64,000 bases of DNA from Proteobacteria bacterium UBA6156 (GCA_002422365.1 DIUO01000031.1:21975-85974); one strand, 5' to 3'; shown: positions 8,680-17,496, numbered from the stretch's first letter. Program-made: numbers and translations. Notes: generated by a model not told the origin, from the sequence alone.

Positions 8680-10335
8680 GTGCTGCGCAAGATTGTTGTA
8701 GGCTTACTCGGATTTACCGGCACCCTGGTGGTGCTGTTGCTGGTGACAGTGATGCTGCAACAAATGCCCATGCCGGATGCCAGTGGGCTGGGCATACGTT
8801 ATTGGCAAGACCAGCCGAGTGGGGGTGGCTTTGTGAGTGCGCTGACCCGGCAATTGGGCTTTGCCGCCTTTATGCTGATGAATATGTGGGTGCTGTGGTT
8901 TATACCCCTGGGCGGGCTGTTGCTGACGCTGGTGCTGATGAACCGCGAAGTGGATAGCAGCGAGATGGCGGTGTATTTGGAGCGTATTCATCTGCTGGAG
9001 CACGCCTTGACCGAAGCACGCACCAATGCCGAGCTTTATGGCGGCCGCTGGGACGGCCTGAACAGCAAGTTTGACCAGTTGTTTGAACACAGTGCCGAAG
9101 TGTGGTTGGTGGTTGACCGTGGCGGTGGCATACGCCGCTGGAACCGCGCGGCGGTGGATTTGGCGCGGCGGTTTACGCCGGGAGTGGGGGATAGTTTGGA
9201 GGGGAAGCCGCTCTCGGACGTGGTGGCCAATGCCGCCGACCTGAGCACCCTGACGGCGCCGGTGCGTGATGCGCTGATGCAGGGCTTAGTGACCAACGGC
9301 GAAGTGCATTTGCAGCAGGTGGGGCAGCATTTTCTGGTGTGGATTTTCCCGTTAGGGGACGACGTGGCGCTGGTGCTGCGCGATGTGACCCACCGTTACC
9401 GTGACGACGCCTTTATGCGCAGCAGCGAACGCCTGGTGCGCCAATTGGTGGAAGACAGCGTACGCCCGGTGGCGGTGCTGGACATGAACTGGACTTATTT
9501 ATATGTAAGCCGCAAATGGAGCGACGTAATGGGGCTTGACCCCCATGAGGGGCTGATTGGGAGTGACCATCGGGTGAAGGTGCCGGATTTCCCTGCCGAC
9601 CGGCGTGTGATTGAGCCGCAGTTGCAGGAAGGCAAGCGTGTGGGCCGCGACGACGAGCGCCGCACCGTGAAAGGGCGCGAAATGCTGCTGAGCTGGCACA
9701 TACGGCCATGGGCCGATGCGGCCGGGCGCCCCGGAGGCTATATTTTTACGGTGCTGGACACCACCGAGCACACCCGCCTGAAGCAGCAAGTGGCACAGGC
9801 CGAAGAGCGCGAAAATGCGCTGGCTTATAGTGACGCCCTGACCGGGTTGCCCAACCGCCAGCTGTTTAATGACCGCCTGAATATGAATTTGGCGCAGGCT
9901 TACCGGCAATTGGGCAAGGTAGCGTTGTTCTTTTTAGACCTGGATGGTTTTAAGGCCGTGAACGACCAGTTGGGCCATGACGCCGGGGACTTGCTGCTGA
10001 AGCAGGTGGCCGACCGCCTGAAGGGCTGCGTGCGCACCACCGACACTGTGGCGCGGCTGGGGGGGGATGAGTTTACGATCATCCTTTCTATAAGAGACCG
10101 TGCCGACGCCGAGCAAGTGGCCGAAAAAGTGCTGAATACGATACGCGCCCCCTATGATTTGAATGGTAAAATTGCCGATAAAGTGGGAACCAGTATTGGG
10201 ATTGCGCTTTACCCGCAGGACGGCACCCAAGGCGCCGACCTGGTGCGCAAAGCGGATGCCGCGATGTATGCCGCCAAGCAGGGCGGGAAAAACGCCTGGC
10301 GCTTTGCCACGCAGGAAATTACGGTGCAGGGGTAA
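8680..10335 (+). CDS. Membrane-anchored PAS-GGDEF diguanylate cyclase
   Basis: 551 residues from GTG 8680. Two transmembrane helices (about 6-28 and 62-88) are followed by a short helical linker, two PAS-like sensor regions (about 110-240 and 250-370) and a GGDEF domain. The catalytic motif RLGGDEF is at about 457-463 and the inhibitory I-site RTTD stands five residues before GGDEF. It should make cyclic di-GMP and be product-inhibited. Nothing next to it indicates the ligand or the output. Confidence 0.93.
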   Translation: MLRKIVVGLLGFTGTLVVLLLVTVMLQQMPMPDASGLGIRYWQDQPSGGGFVSALTRQLGFAAFMLMNMWVLWFIPLGGLLLTLVLMNREVDSSEMAVYLERIHLLEHALTEARTNAELYGGRWDGLNSKFDQLFEHSAEVWLVVDRGGGIRRWNRAAVDLARRFTPGVGDSLEGKPLSDVVANAADLSTLTAPVRDALMQGLVTNGEVHLQQVGQHFLVWIFPLGDDVALVLRDVTHRYRDDAFMRSSERLVRQLVEDSVRPVAVLDMNWTYLYVSRKWSDVMGLDPHEGLIGSDHRVKVPDFPADRRVIEPQLQEGKRVGRDDERRTVKGREMLLSWHIRPWADAAGRPGGYIFTVLDTTEHTRLKQQVAQAEERENALAYSDALTGLPNRQLFNDRLNMNLAQAYRQLGKVALFFLDLDGFKAVNDQLGHDAGDLLLKQVADRLKGCVRTTDTVARLGGDEFTIILSIRDRADAEQVAEKVLNTIRAPYDLNGKIADKVGTSIGIALYPQDGTQGADLVRKADAAMYAAKQGGKNAWRFATQEITVQG

Positions 10336-10459
10336 TTTTTACACAAAACTGCGGGCAGGGGGGTTGTGGCCTAAGGAACACGCACCTATTAATGACCATG
10401 TGTTGACGCGGAAAGGGGCTTTCCGTAGCATGATGTTAACAAACAAAAGGAGCCGCGAG

Positions 10460-10675
10460 ATGTACGACAAGCTGTTTGCATCGATGATTTTACCCGTACA
10501 GCCGGAATTTGCGGCTGATGGCGCTGTGATTAAAGTGGAAGACTTTGTGGCCGAAGCCGAAACCGGTGAAGCCTTTTTTGGCGGCTATGCCGAAGACTTT
10601 TTGGCCGACATGGGCCTGGATATGCTGGAGCAGGCGCCCGAAGCCCGCACCGGCAAAGCGAAAATTCAGGGTTAA
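10460..10675 (+). CDS. Small acidic protein, unknown (71 aa)
   Basis: Start ATG 10460, chosen for AGGAG nine bases upstream. The protein is acidic, with DFVAEAETGEAFFGGYAEDF in the middle and a slightly basic end. There is no signal peptide or membrane segment. It lies 15 bases before the YbjQ-family gene and is probably co-transcribed with it. I do not recognise the family. Confidence 0.7.
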   Translation: MYDKLFASMILPVQPEFAADGAVIKVEDFVAEAETGEAFFGGYAEDFLADMGLDMLEQAPEARTGKAKIQG

Positions 10676-10690
10676 TACGGAGCGCCCGCC

Positions 10691-11020
10691 ATGCTGATGA
10701 TTACCACCAACAGCGTGGAAGGTTACCGCATACGCAAATACGGCCCGCTGGTGGCCAGCGAAGTGGTGATGGGCACGAACTTGTTCCGGGACTTTTTTGC
10801 GAAGGTGCGCGATGTGGTGGGGGGCCGGAGTGGGGCGTTTCAGGAAGCCTTGAAAGATGCCCGCGAGCTGGTGCTGCAGGAAATGCAGGAGCAGGCGGTG
10901 GCGGAGGGCTGCAATGCGGTGATTGGCATTGATTTGGATTACGGCGAAATTAGTGGCGGCGACAAAACCATGTTGTTGGTGGCGGCGCAGGGCACGGCGG
11001 TATTTATAGAGCCGATATAG
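10691..11020 (+). CDS. YbjQ / UPF0145 family protein
   Basis: A 109-residue cytosolic protein with the family's hallmarks: an N-terminal TTNSVEGYRI strand, then VVMGTNLFRDFF, a helix with ALKDARELVLQEM, and the core GCNAVIGIDLDY. Members form pentameric rings, and their function is uncertain (sometimes annotated as heavy-metal binding). It forms a two-gene unit with the acidic protein upstream, closed by a terminator at 11059. Confidence 0.93.
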   Translation: MLMITTNSVEGYRIRKYGPLVASEVVMGTNLFRDFFAKVRDVVGGRSGAFQEALKDARELVLQEMQEQAVAEGCNAVIGIDLDYGEISGGDKTMLLVAAQGTAVFIEPI

Positions 11021-11058
11021 GGCTTTTAGCGCCAGTGTATGTTGTATGATGAATGATA

Positions 11059-11083
11059 AAGCCCCGGGTGAGGGGCCTTTTTT
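11059..11083 (+). terminator. Rho-independent terminator after ybjQ-like gene
   Basis: A GCCCC stem extended by A-T pairs, loop GGGTGA, then GGGGC and six T residues. Confidence 0.85.
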
Positions 11084-11201
11084 ATTGGGCTATGTTGCTG
11101 AAATGACGTTGGTGGTGGGTGGAGGTTGTCAGTCTTGTATTACGAGTGACAGATTTTATGCATACGCTGGGTATACGAGCAACCCGAGAAAGGATACCCC
11201 C

Positions 11202-11741
11202 ATGACCTGTTATGAAACCGCTGTGTTTGACACCGCCGAGGCTGCCCTGCACTGGGCCGTGGAAGTGCTGCGCCGCCGCCGCCTGCCGCGCAACAGCAGC
11301 CTGTGGCGCGAGCTGGTGCAGGAAGCGGAAGACGTGGAGCGCCAGTGGGGCCTGGCCCGCAATATGCTGATACCGACCGACCCGGATGAGCGGCTGGGGC
11401 TGGCGCTGGATATTATGGAAGCGTTGGCCGGGCTGGACAGTGCCGACGCCCTGCTGCTGCGCCAATGGAGCATGGGAGACTGGGCCGATGAGATGCGCTT
11501 GCGCGTGGCATTGGAGATTCAGGAGCGGTTGCGGCGGCAAGGGGTGCGGGTGCGGCTCAGCTACCGTTACAGTTATGACCAGCTGAGTGTGCTGGCCAAA
11601 TGCCACAGAAAAACGGCCTGGCGGCGTGTGCAGAAGGCGCTGGAGCACTTGCAGCTTGCCTTGCAGGTGAAGGGTGTGGTGATGCGGGTGGAGGCGCCGG
11701 AGAGTGGGCTTGGTAACTGGGAGATGGGACTTAGGAGTTAG
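11202..11741 (+). CDS. DUF6362-like helix-turn-helix protein
   Basis: 179 residues from ATG 11202 (AAGGA eight bases upstream). The protein is highly Arg/Leu rich and all helical. An N-terminal region contains RRRRLPRNSSLWRELVQEAE. The C-terminal helices (about 130-165: YDQLSVLAKCHRKTAWRRV) look like a helix-turn-helix, in which a short tyrosine/leucine helix precedes an arginine-rich recognition helix. This resembles DUF6362-type proteins, seen in alphaproteobacteria and phages, but that is recognition by pattern only. The final codons and the TAG are part of a heptamer array, so the C-terminus seems recently extended or replaced. Confidence 0.6.
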   Translation: MTCYETAVFDTAEAALHWAVEVLRRRRLPRNSSLWRELVQEAEDVERQWGLARNMLIPTDPDERLGLALDIMEALAGLDSADALLLRQWSMGDWADEMRLRVALEIQERLRRQGVRVRLSYRYSYDQLSVLAKCHRKTAWRRVQKALEHLQLALQVKGVVMRVEAPESGLGNWEMGLRS

Positions 11742-11749
11742 GAATTAAG
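11727..11749. repeat. Heptamer array, GGANTTA type
   Basis: GGACTTA, GGAGTTA, GGAATTA, AGG: three heptamers overlapping the end of the gene at 11202-11741 (its stop TAG is within the second unit) and touching the stop of the convergent zur gene. Related in sequence to the AGARGTT arrays at 22480 and 56376. Confidence 0.75.
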
Positions 11750-12187
11750 GGTGGTTTGGCAGGTTTGGCAGGTGCCGAGGAGCTCGATGTGTGAGGACTC
11801 CACCCGGAAGCCGTGGGCGCTGGCGGCGGTGTGGAGTTTCTCGAGCGGGGTGTGGAGTTCGGTTACCGTGCGGCAATGTTTGCAGATGACGAGTTGGCCG
11901 GTGTGGTCTTCTCCGACATGTGGGCAGCCGATGTAGGCGCCCATGCTGGCGATATGGTGGATGAGGCCTGCGCCTTGCAAAAACTGAAGGGCGCGGTAGG
12001 TGATGGGCGGTTGGGTGTTGCCGAGGGCATCCATGATTTGATGCGCCGTGAGCGCCTGGTGGCTTTGCCAAATGATGCTGAGGACGGCGCGGCGGGTGTC
12101 GGTGAGGCGGAGATTGTTGGCGGCGCAGAAGGACTCGGCTTGCGCCATGGCGTTGGTTTGGCAGGTGGCGTGGTTAGGACAGGGCAT
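11738..12187 (-). CDS. zur: Fur-family regulator, Zur-like
   Basis: A 149-residue DNA-binding repressor. An N-terminal winged helix (about 25-90: RLTDTRRAVLSIIW, then ALTAHQIMDAL and PITYRALQFL) is followed by the metal-binding dimerisation domain. A structural-zinc cysteine pair is seen in ICKHCRTV and a second in GTCQTCQT. The extra Cys near the N-terminus (PCPNHATCQ) and the HHIASMGAYIGC region suit the Zur branch better than Fur. It would repress zinc-uptake genes when zinc is plentiful. No obvious zinc transporter is nearby. Confidence 0.87.
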   Translation of the reverse strand: MPCPNHATCQTNAMAQAESFCAANNLRLTDTRRAVLSIIWQSHQALTAHQIMDALGNTQPPITYRALQFLQGAGLIHHIASMGAYIGCPHVGEDHTGQLVICKHCRTVTELHTPLEKLHTAASAHGFRVESSHIELLGTCQTCQTTLNS

Positions 12188-12196
12188 GGAACTAGT

Positions 12197-12667
12197 TTAG
12201 CATGGATTGACGAAATGTGGGTAGAGCGCTGATTTTTCCCAACCCGGGTGAGAGGGCAAGCGGCTTTGCAGGAAGGCGAGTGCCTCTGGATATGATTTGA
12301 GAGCTGGTTCGTCGCAGCGACTGATTTTCCAGAGTTCTCCCCATTCTACCCGGCAGGCCATGCGTTGGATGGCATGGTGGATATCGTATTCTGGCGTTGG
12401 GCTGATGAGGTAAACCTGGTTGAAGAGCCAGTAGAGATGGAGACCTGTGGTTTGTACGGCTTTTTGGAATAATTCTGGGGTCGTGGCTGTTTCGTAGAGA
12501 TTATCGAGAATGTCTTCGTGCTGGCTGCGAGGAAACGTATCGGTGCTAATGCCTGCAGCTTTGGCTAAGTTGCCACTGCCTGCGACAGTGCAATGGAGGC
12601 ATTCATCCCAGACACTGGTAACAACCGGGGCTAAGATTTGGAGGAAGGTGAAGGTGGGTTGGTGCAC
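12197..12667 (-). CDS. Short paralogue of the protein encoded at 12736-13575
   Basis: 156 residues from a GTG at 12667 with no clear ribosome site. It shares a clear pattern with the neighbouring 279-residue protein: DECLHC here against DDCLHC there, LYWLFNQVYLISPT against VYWLFNGVFVLSPT, and RVEWG against RLEWG. Relative to that paralogue it lacks about 60 N-terminal residues and the C-terminal NCGGCG segment, so it may be a truncated copy or a single-domain version. It is more AT-rich than its neighbours. Unknown family; the CxxC pairs hint at metal or redox chemistry. It ends nine bases before zur and could be cotranscribed with it. Confidence 0.6.
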   Translation of the reverse strand: MHQPTFTFLQILAPVVTSVWDECLHCTVAGSGNLAKAAGISTDTFPRSQHEDILDNLYETATTPELFQKAVQTTGLHLYWLFNQVYLISPTPEYDIHHAIQRMACRVEWGELWKISRCDEPALKSYPEALAFLQSRLPSHPGWEKSALYPHFVNPC

Positions 12668-12697
12668 AGTATGAACTTTGCTTTGAAGTGAATGGGG

Positions 12698-12720
12698 GGA
12701 GGGGCGACGGGCGCCCCTCC
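12698..12720. terminator. Strong hairpin between the two paralogues
   Basis: Nine-pair stem GGAGGGGCG / CGCCCCTCC with loop ACGGG, between the stop of the upstream minus-strand gene and the start of its shorter paralogue. There is no T run, so it may attenuate transcription or protect an mRNA end and not terminate fully. Confidence 0.5.
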
Positions 12721-12735
12721 GGTTCGTGATGATCG

Positions 12736-13575
12736 TTAACAGTCGCGGCGATCAGGCGACTGGTTCTGGAGTTGGAGTACCGAGCTTGGCTTGGGCTTCT
12801 GCGACGGGTCGAGCGGAATTGCAGGCGCGCCGCAGCCCCCACAATTGTAGGTGATCAACCGCTCTCCGAGACCGAGTTCCTGACGCAGGAGCTCGGTGCC
12901 GGTGAGGGAGCCGAACCATGCGCTTGCCGGTTCGAACAACGGCCCCTGGACGGGGATGTTGTCGATGCCGAGCGGGTGCTCGCGCGTGAGGCCGTCGCGG
13001 ATACGTTCCAGACCCTCGGCCGCATTGAGACTGAGGTGCTGATAGACGTAGGCGCGGGCGTCGTCGTTCGTGCGTTCGGCTTTCGGCATGGTGCCGGTGA
13101 GGCCCCATTCCAAACGGAAGGCATGACGGCGAAACGCCCAGTCGAGGTCGACCTGCTCGGTGGGAGACAAGACGAATACGCCGTTGAAGAGCCAGTAGAC
13201 CCAGATGCCGTGATCTTCGGCGAAGAGCCTGCGTGGCACATCGAACATGGCGATGCGGCGCATGCTCAGCAGCAGGGGGTGTGGGGCTTCGGCATCTGAC
13301 GCCATGAAGCCGCGCTTGCCGGTGTAGGGATCGAAGCGGGTCGGGCCCGAGCCGGTTCCCCCGATCCAGCAGTGCAGGCAGTCGTCGACGGGACCGTCGC
13401 TGCCCTGCATCTGGCGTGCCAAATGGACGAGCCGGTCGTAGGCTTCGCCGAGGTCTTCCGGCATAACCTGCCGGATGATGGCTTCGGCTTCGGCCTCGTG
13501 ATCCGGATTGCCCGGAATGAGGCCTGCGTAGCTGATGCCACGAGCGGCAAGGAGGTGGTCGGCATTGAAGGACAT
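12736..13575 (-). CDS. Unknown protein with CLHC and NCGGCG motifs
   Basis: 279 residues from ATG 13575 with GAGGAAA upstream. No signal peptide or membrane helix. The N-terminal part is acidic (MSFNADHLL, a glutamate/alanine-rich helix). CLHCWIGGTGSG lies at about residues 67-78, then VYWLFNGVFVLSPT and a helical segment. A late cysteine cluster YNCGGCGAP is at about 245-253 and the tail is polar. The spaced CxxC pairs could bind zinc. I do not recognise the family. A shorter paralogue follows immediately downstream, so this is a small tandem gene family, possibly controlled with the Zur-like gene. Confidence 0.82.
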   Translation of the reverse strand: MSFNADHLLAARGISYAGLIPGNPDHEAEAEAIIRQVMPEDLGEAYDRLVHLARQMQGSDGPVDDCLHCWIGGTGSGPTRFDPYTGKRGFMASDAEAPHPLLLSMRRIAMFDVPRRLFAEDHGIWVYWLFNGVFVLSPTEQVDLDWAFRRHAFRLEWGLTGTMPKAERTNDDARAYVYQHLSLNAAEGLERIRDGLTREHPLGIDNIPVQGPLFEPASAWFGSLTGTELLRQELGLGERLITYNCGGCGAPAIPLDPSQKPKPSSVLQLQNQSPDRRDC

Positions 13576-13685
13576 ACAAGTTTCCTCGTTTTGAAATGGA
13601 CAGGAATATGAGGCAAGCCTCGGGTGATGCGTTTGCTGAATAGCATGTGTTAGGGATTAACACAAGGTGGGAGGGGCGGATTGGG

Positions 13686-15572
13686 TTAGATTTCGATGTG
13701 GTTGCCGATTTCTATGACCTGGTGGCGGGGGAGGTGGAAGTAGCTGACCGCCGATTGGGAGAGTTTGTCCATCAGGATGAAGATTTTCTCTTGCAGCGGG
13801 TTGAGTGCGGTATCTGGCGACGGGATGTAGGTGTGGGTGCTGAGGAAGTAGCTGAGGGACTCCGGGTGGCGCACGGTGAGGCCATGCTGGCTGAGGCTGT
13901 GGTTGAGCAGGTGAGGGACGTTGGGACGCTCGAGAAAGCCATAGGTGGCTTGCACGGTGGTGATGTTGTGGGGGTAGTGGCGCACGCTGAAACGCTCGGA
14001 CGAGGGGTAGCGCGGGATGCGGGCGCGGGAGATTTTAAGAATGATGATTTGTGCGTGCAGCACCGCGTTGTGGTTGAGGTTGTAGATGAGGGCGGGGGGT
14101 GCGTGGTTGAGGTCGGACGTTAAAAACACCGCGGTGCGCCGCACGTGCGGCAGGGTGGGGTTGATGTTGGCGATGAAGTCCTCTAGCGGCGGGGTGTGGC
14201 TGGAGACGATGGTTTGGCTGGCTTCTCGGCCCTTTACCCACACATACATGACAAAAAAGATGGCGCTGCCCAAAGCCAGGGGGAACCAGCCGCCGGAGGG
14301 GATTTTGTGGAGATTGGCGGTGAAAAAAAGTGTATCTATAGTAAGAAACGTGCCCAAAAACAGCGCCACCAGCAGCGGGTGCCAGCGGTTGCGGTTGAGC
14401 AGGACGGTGGTGGCGAGGAGGGTGGTCATCAGCATAGTGCCCGTGACCGCGATGCCGTAGGCGCCGGCGAGGTTGGTGGACGACTGAAAACTAATGACCA
14501 GCAACAGCACCGCCACCAGCATGAGGTAGTTAAGGAACGGCAGGTAGATTTGCCCGGCGTTGTGGATGTTGGTGTGAACCACCTGCATGCGCGGCAAGTA
14601 GCCCAATTGGATGGCCTGATGCGTGACGCTGTAGGCGCCGCTGATGACCGCCTGCGAGGCGATGACGGTGGCGACGGTGGTGAGGGCGACCATGGGGTAG
14701 AGGAGGGCTTCTGGCACCATGAGGAAGAAGGGGTTGAGGAGGTTGCTTTCGTTTTGCAGCAGCAGGGCGCCCTGGCCGAAGTAGTTGAGCATGAGGGCGG
14801 GCCCGACGAGGAGGATCCAGGCCTTTTGGATAGGCTTGCGGCCGAGGTGGCCCATGTCGGCGTAGAGGGCTTCTCCGCCCGTGACGGCCAGCACCACCGC
14901 GCCCATGGTGAGGAATGCCATAAACGGTTGAGCGGCGGCAAAGTGAAGGGCGTGCACCGGATTGAGCGCCGCAAGCACCTGCGGCGCCTGGATGAGCTGG
15001 TTGAGACCCAGCATGGCGATAACCGAAAACCACACCAGCATGATGGGGCCAAACAGCGCGCCGACCTTGTGCGTGCCGAAGCGTTGCAAGCTGAACAGCA
15101 GGCTGAGGATAAGCACCGACAAAGGCACCACGTAGCCATTGAAGGCGGGGACGGCGAGCTGCAGGCCTTCCATGGCGCTGATGACGGAGATGCTGGGGGT
15201 GATGAGGGCATCGCCATAAAACAAAGCCCCGCCGACCAGCCCCAGCATGAGCACGCGCATGCGCTGGCGGGGGGTGGCGAATTGGTCGATTGCCAGGGCG
15301 GTGAGGGCGAGGATGCCGCCTTCGCCGCGGTTGTCGGCCCGCATGACAATACTGACGTATTTGATGGTGACGACCAAGATGAGTGACCAGGCGATGGCGG
15401 AAAGGATGCCGTAGACGTTGAGGGGGTTTACATCTAACCCTGCGGCGTGGAAGGCTTCTCTCATTGTATAGAGGGGGCTGGTGCCGATGTCTCCGAACAC
15501 CACACCCAGTGCGGCGACAAAGAGGGCGGTGCGGGTTTGGTGCGGGGTTTCGGCGGTGGGGTGGGTTGTCAT
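13686..15572 (-). CDS. kup: Kup-type potassium uptake protein
   Basis: A 628-residue KUP/HAK/KT family K+:H+ symporter. It starts with a short polar leader, then the signature GVVFGDIGTSPLYTMREAF (about 19-37), the NRGEGGILALTAL loop (about 81-93), about twelve hydrophobic helices, and a cytosolic C-terminal domain after residue 430. The sequence is intact and of family-typical length. It is monocistronic on the minus strand, with its promoter facing hfq across 238 bases. Confidence 0.96.
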   Translation of the reverse strand: MTTHPTAETPHQTRTALFVAALGVVFGDIGTSPLYTMREAFHAAGLDVNPLNVYGILSAIAWSLILVVTIKYVSIVMRADNRGEGGILALTALAIDQFATPRQRMRVLMLGLVGGALFYGDALITPSISVISAMEGLQLAVPAFNGYVVPLSVLILSLLFSLQRFGTHKVGALFGPIMLVWFSVIAMLGLNQLIQAPQVLAALNPVHALHFAAAQPFMAFLTMGAVVLAVTGGEALYADMGHLGRKPIQKAWILLVGPALMLNYFGQGALLLQNESNLLNPFFLMVPEALLYPMVALTTVATVIASQAVISGAYSVTHQAIQLGYLPRMQVVHTNIHNAGQIYLPFLNYLMLVAVLLLVISFQSSTNLAGAYGIAVTGTMLMTTLLATTVLLNRNRWHPLLVALFLGTFLTIDTLFFTANLHKIPSGGWFPLALGSAIFFVMYVWVKGREASQTIVSSHTPPLEDFIANINPTLPHVRRTAVFLTSDLNHAPPALIYNLNHNAVLHAQIIILKISRARIPRYPSSERFSVRHYPHNITTVQATYGFLERPNVPHLLNHSLSQHGLTVRHPESLSYFLSTHTYIPSPDTALNPLQEKIFILMDKLSQSAVSYFHLPRHQVIEIGNHIEI

Positions 15573-15810
15573 TCCCCCAGACTAGCGGCTGCCTTGGGCA
15601 TGGCCAAGCCGCATGTGGCCGCCAAGCGCCAGTTGGTGGCCAAAGTGTGCCCATGTTGCCACGCCTGCGCGTTGTGTGCTTGGAAATGATGCAAAAGGTG
15701 TTTGGTAAGGGGCAGGAATTGCATTAGCATAGGCGTTAACAAAACAGTACCGACCCCAAATGGGCGGAACGCACATAAAAAGAATAATAAAAAAGCGGGA
15801 GACCCCCACC

Positions 15811-16053
15811 ATGGCTGCTAAAGGTGTGAAGAATTTGCAGGAGGCCTTTTTGGCGCACCTGGCCAAAGGCCATGCGCCTGTGACGGTGTTTTTAACCAAT
15901 GGGGTTAAACTTTCCGGGAATATCACCTACGTGGACGCCGATGCTCTGACGCTGGCCCGCGATGGGGTGACGCAATTGATATTCAAGCACGCCATTGCGA
16001 CTGTGATGCCGCAGGATGCGTTTAGCATTTATGATTTGATGGGCGGCGAATAG
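15811..16053 (+). CDS. hfq: RNA chaperone Hfq
   Basis: 80 residues from ATG 15811. The Sm1 motif spans VTVFLTNGVKLSGNITYVD and the Sm2 motif is FKHAIATVMP. The hexameric ring pairs small RNAs with mRNAs. Most alphaproteobacterial Hfq proteins are similarly short and lack the long acidic tail. It is followed by a heptamer array, a strong terminator and hflX, the familiar hfq-hflX order, although miaA and hflK/hflC are 33 kb away. Confidence 0.97.
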   Translation: MAAKGVKNLQEAFLAHLAKGHAPVTVFLTNGVKLSGNITYVDADALTLARDGVTQLIFKHAIATVMPQDAFSIYDLMGGE

Positions 16054-16094
16054 TGCTTGGTGTTTAGTGTTTCGTATTTAGTGTTTCGTGTTTG
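16053..16094. repeat. Perfect-phase GTGTTTN heptamer array at the hfq end
   Basis: Six heptamers in exact phase: GTGCTTG, GTGTTTA, GTGTTTC, GTATTTA, GTGTTTC, GTGTTTG. The first G is the last base of the hfq stop codon. Confidence 0.9.
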
Positions 16095-16138
16095 GCGGTG
16101 AGATTGAAGTGCCAGGCATTTTGAATTCTGATATTGTG

Positions 16139-16168
16139 CCGTGGGTGGTTTGCCCACGGATTTTTTTT
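16139..16168 (+). terminator. Terminator between hfq and hflX
   Basis: Stem CCGTGGG / CCCACGG, loop TGGTTTG, followed by ATTTTTTTT. hflX therefore probably has partial readthrough from hfq or its own promoter. Confidence 0.92.
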
Positions 16169-16203
16169 AGTGAGTAATTGAATTAGTAAGGGGAGTTTTG
16201 CGG

Positions 16204-17493
16204 ATGCCTGCAACGATTGAACGGATTGCTGCTGCGCCGAAGGGGGCTGTGGTTGGGGTGGATTTTCCGCGTGGGTATGCCCGCGACGACCATGCCCTGC
16301 CGTTACAGCCCCGGGGCGTGCGCACCCAGGACGAGCGGTTGGCGGAAGCCATAAACCTGGCGCAGGCGCTGGATATTGATGTGGTTTATAGCGAGAGTGT
16401 GACGCTTTCGAAAATTAACCCCGCCACCCTGCTGGGGGGTGGCGTGGTGGAGCGCTTGGCTGCCGTGGTGGCAGAGCAGAAGTTGGAGGTGGTGTTTGTG
16501 GATGCAAGCCTGAGCCCCCGCCAACAGCGCGAGCTGGAAGTGCAGCTGGCATGCAAAGTGGTGGACCGCACAGGCGTGATTTTGGATATTTTTGCGGCGC
16601 GGGCGCGGACGCGCGCCGGGCAATTGCAGGTGGAAGTGGCGCAGTTGGTTTACCAACAAAGCCGGTTGGTGCGCCTGTGGAGCCACTTGGAGCGCCAGCG
16701 CGGCGGCATGGGCAAAACCGGGGGCCCTGGTGAGCGCCAGCTGGAGCTGGACAAGCGCATGCTGAAAACCCGTTTGGCTAAAGTGCGTGGGGAATTACGC
16801 GATGTGGAGCAAACGCGCGGGCTGCAACGGATGGCGCGGCAGAAGGCGGATGTGCCCACCGTGGCGCTGGTGGGATATACGAACGCGGGGAAAAGCACGC
16901 TGTTTAATAAAATGGTGGATGCGGGCACCCTGATGGCGGATGCGCTGTTTGCGACCCTTGACCCGCTGATGCGCAGGCTGGAGCTGCCCGGCGGGCTGGA
17001 TGTGGTGCTGGTGGATACGGTGGGGTTTATTGCCGACCTGCCGCATGAGCTGGTGGAAGCCTTTAAGGCGACCCTGGAAGAAGTGGTGATGGCCGATGTG
17101 CTGCTGCATGTGCACGACCTGAGCAGCCCGGAAATGGACGCCCAAGCCGCCGACGTGCGCAACGTGCTGGCGCAGATAGGCGCCGCCGACAAGCGCATGA
17201 TTGAGGTTTATAACAAGCTGGATAAAGTGCCCGGCGCGCTGGTGCCCAAAGGTGGCGTGGCCGTGGCCGCCGCCAACGGGCAAGGTGTGGCCGAGCTGCT
17301 GGAAGTGCTGCGCCAGCGCCTGCAAGCCGATTGGGAAACCGCGACCGTGCAGGTGCACGCCAGCGACGGGCGCCGCCTGGCGTGGCTGCATGCGCATGGC
17401 GATGTTATGGAACAACACCTCGACAACGAAACATGGACACTGGTGGTTAAGTTGCGGGCCGCCGACCTAGCGGCTTGGCGCCAGATGGCATAG
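16204..17493 (+). CDS. hflX: GTPase HflX
   Basis: 429 residues; ATG 16204 is preferred over TTG 16198 because of the spacing from GGGGAG. An N-terminal HflX domain and a glycine-rich linker (GGMGKTGGPGERQLELD) precede the G domain, with G1 GYTNAGKST (about 224-232), G3 DTVGF and G4 NKLD. HflX splits stalled or stressed 70S ribosomes and associates with the 50S subunit. It follows hfq, as in many Proteobacteria. Confidence 0.95.
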   Translation: MPATIERIAAAPKGAVVGVDFPRGYARDDHALPLQPRGVRTQDERLAEAINLAQALDIDVVYSESVTLSKINPATLLGGGVVERLAAVVAEQKLEVVFVDASLSPRQQRELEVQLACKVVDRTGVILDIFAARARTRAGQLQVEVAQLVYQQSRLVRLWSHLERQRGGMGKTGGPGERQLELDKRMLKTRLAKVRGELRDVEQTRGLQRMARQKADVPTVALVGYTNAGKSTLFNKMVDAGTLMADALFATLDPLMRRLELPGGLDVVLVDTVGFIADLPHELVEAFKATLEEVVMADVLLHVHDLSSPEMDAQAADVRNVLAQIGAADKRMIEVYNKLDKVPGALVPKGGVAVAAANGQGVAELLEVLRQRLQADWETATVQVHASDGRRLAWLHAHGDVMEQHLDNETWTLVVKLRAADLAAWRQMA

Positions 17494-17496
17494 TTT

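Noticed and set aside
14196..15386. Long plus-strand frame opposite kup
   Set aside because: Antisense to Kup; its composition is typical of reverse-frame translation.
963..16094. CRISPR array considered for the tandem repeats
   Set aside because: Units are seven bases with no spacers, and no cas genes lie nearby.
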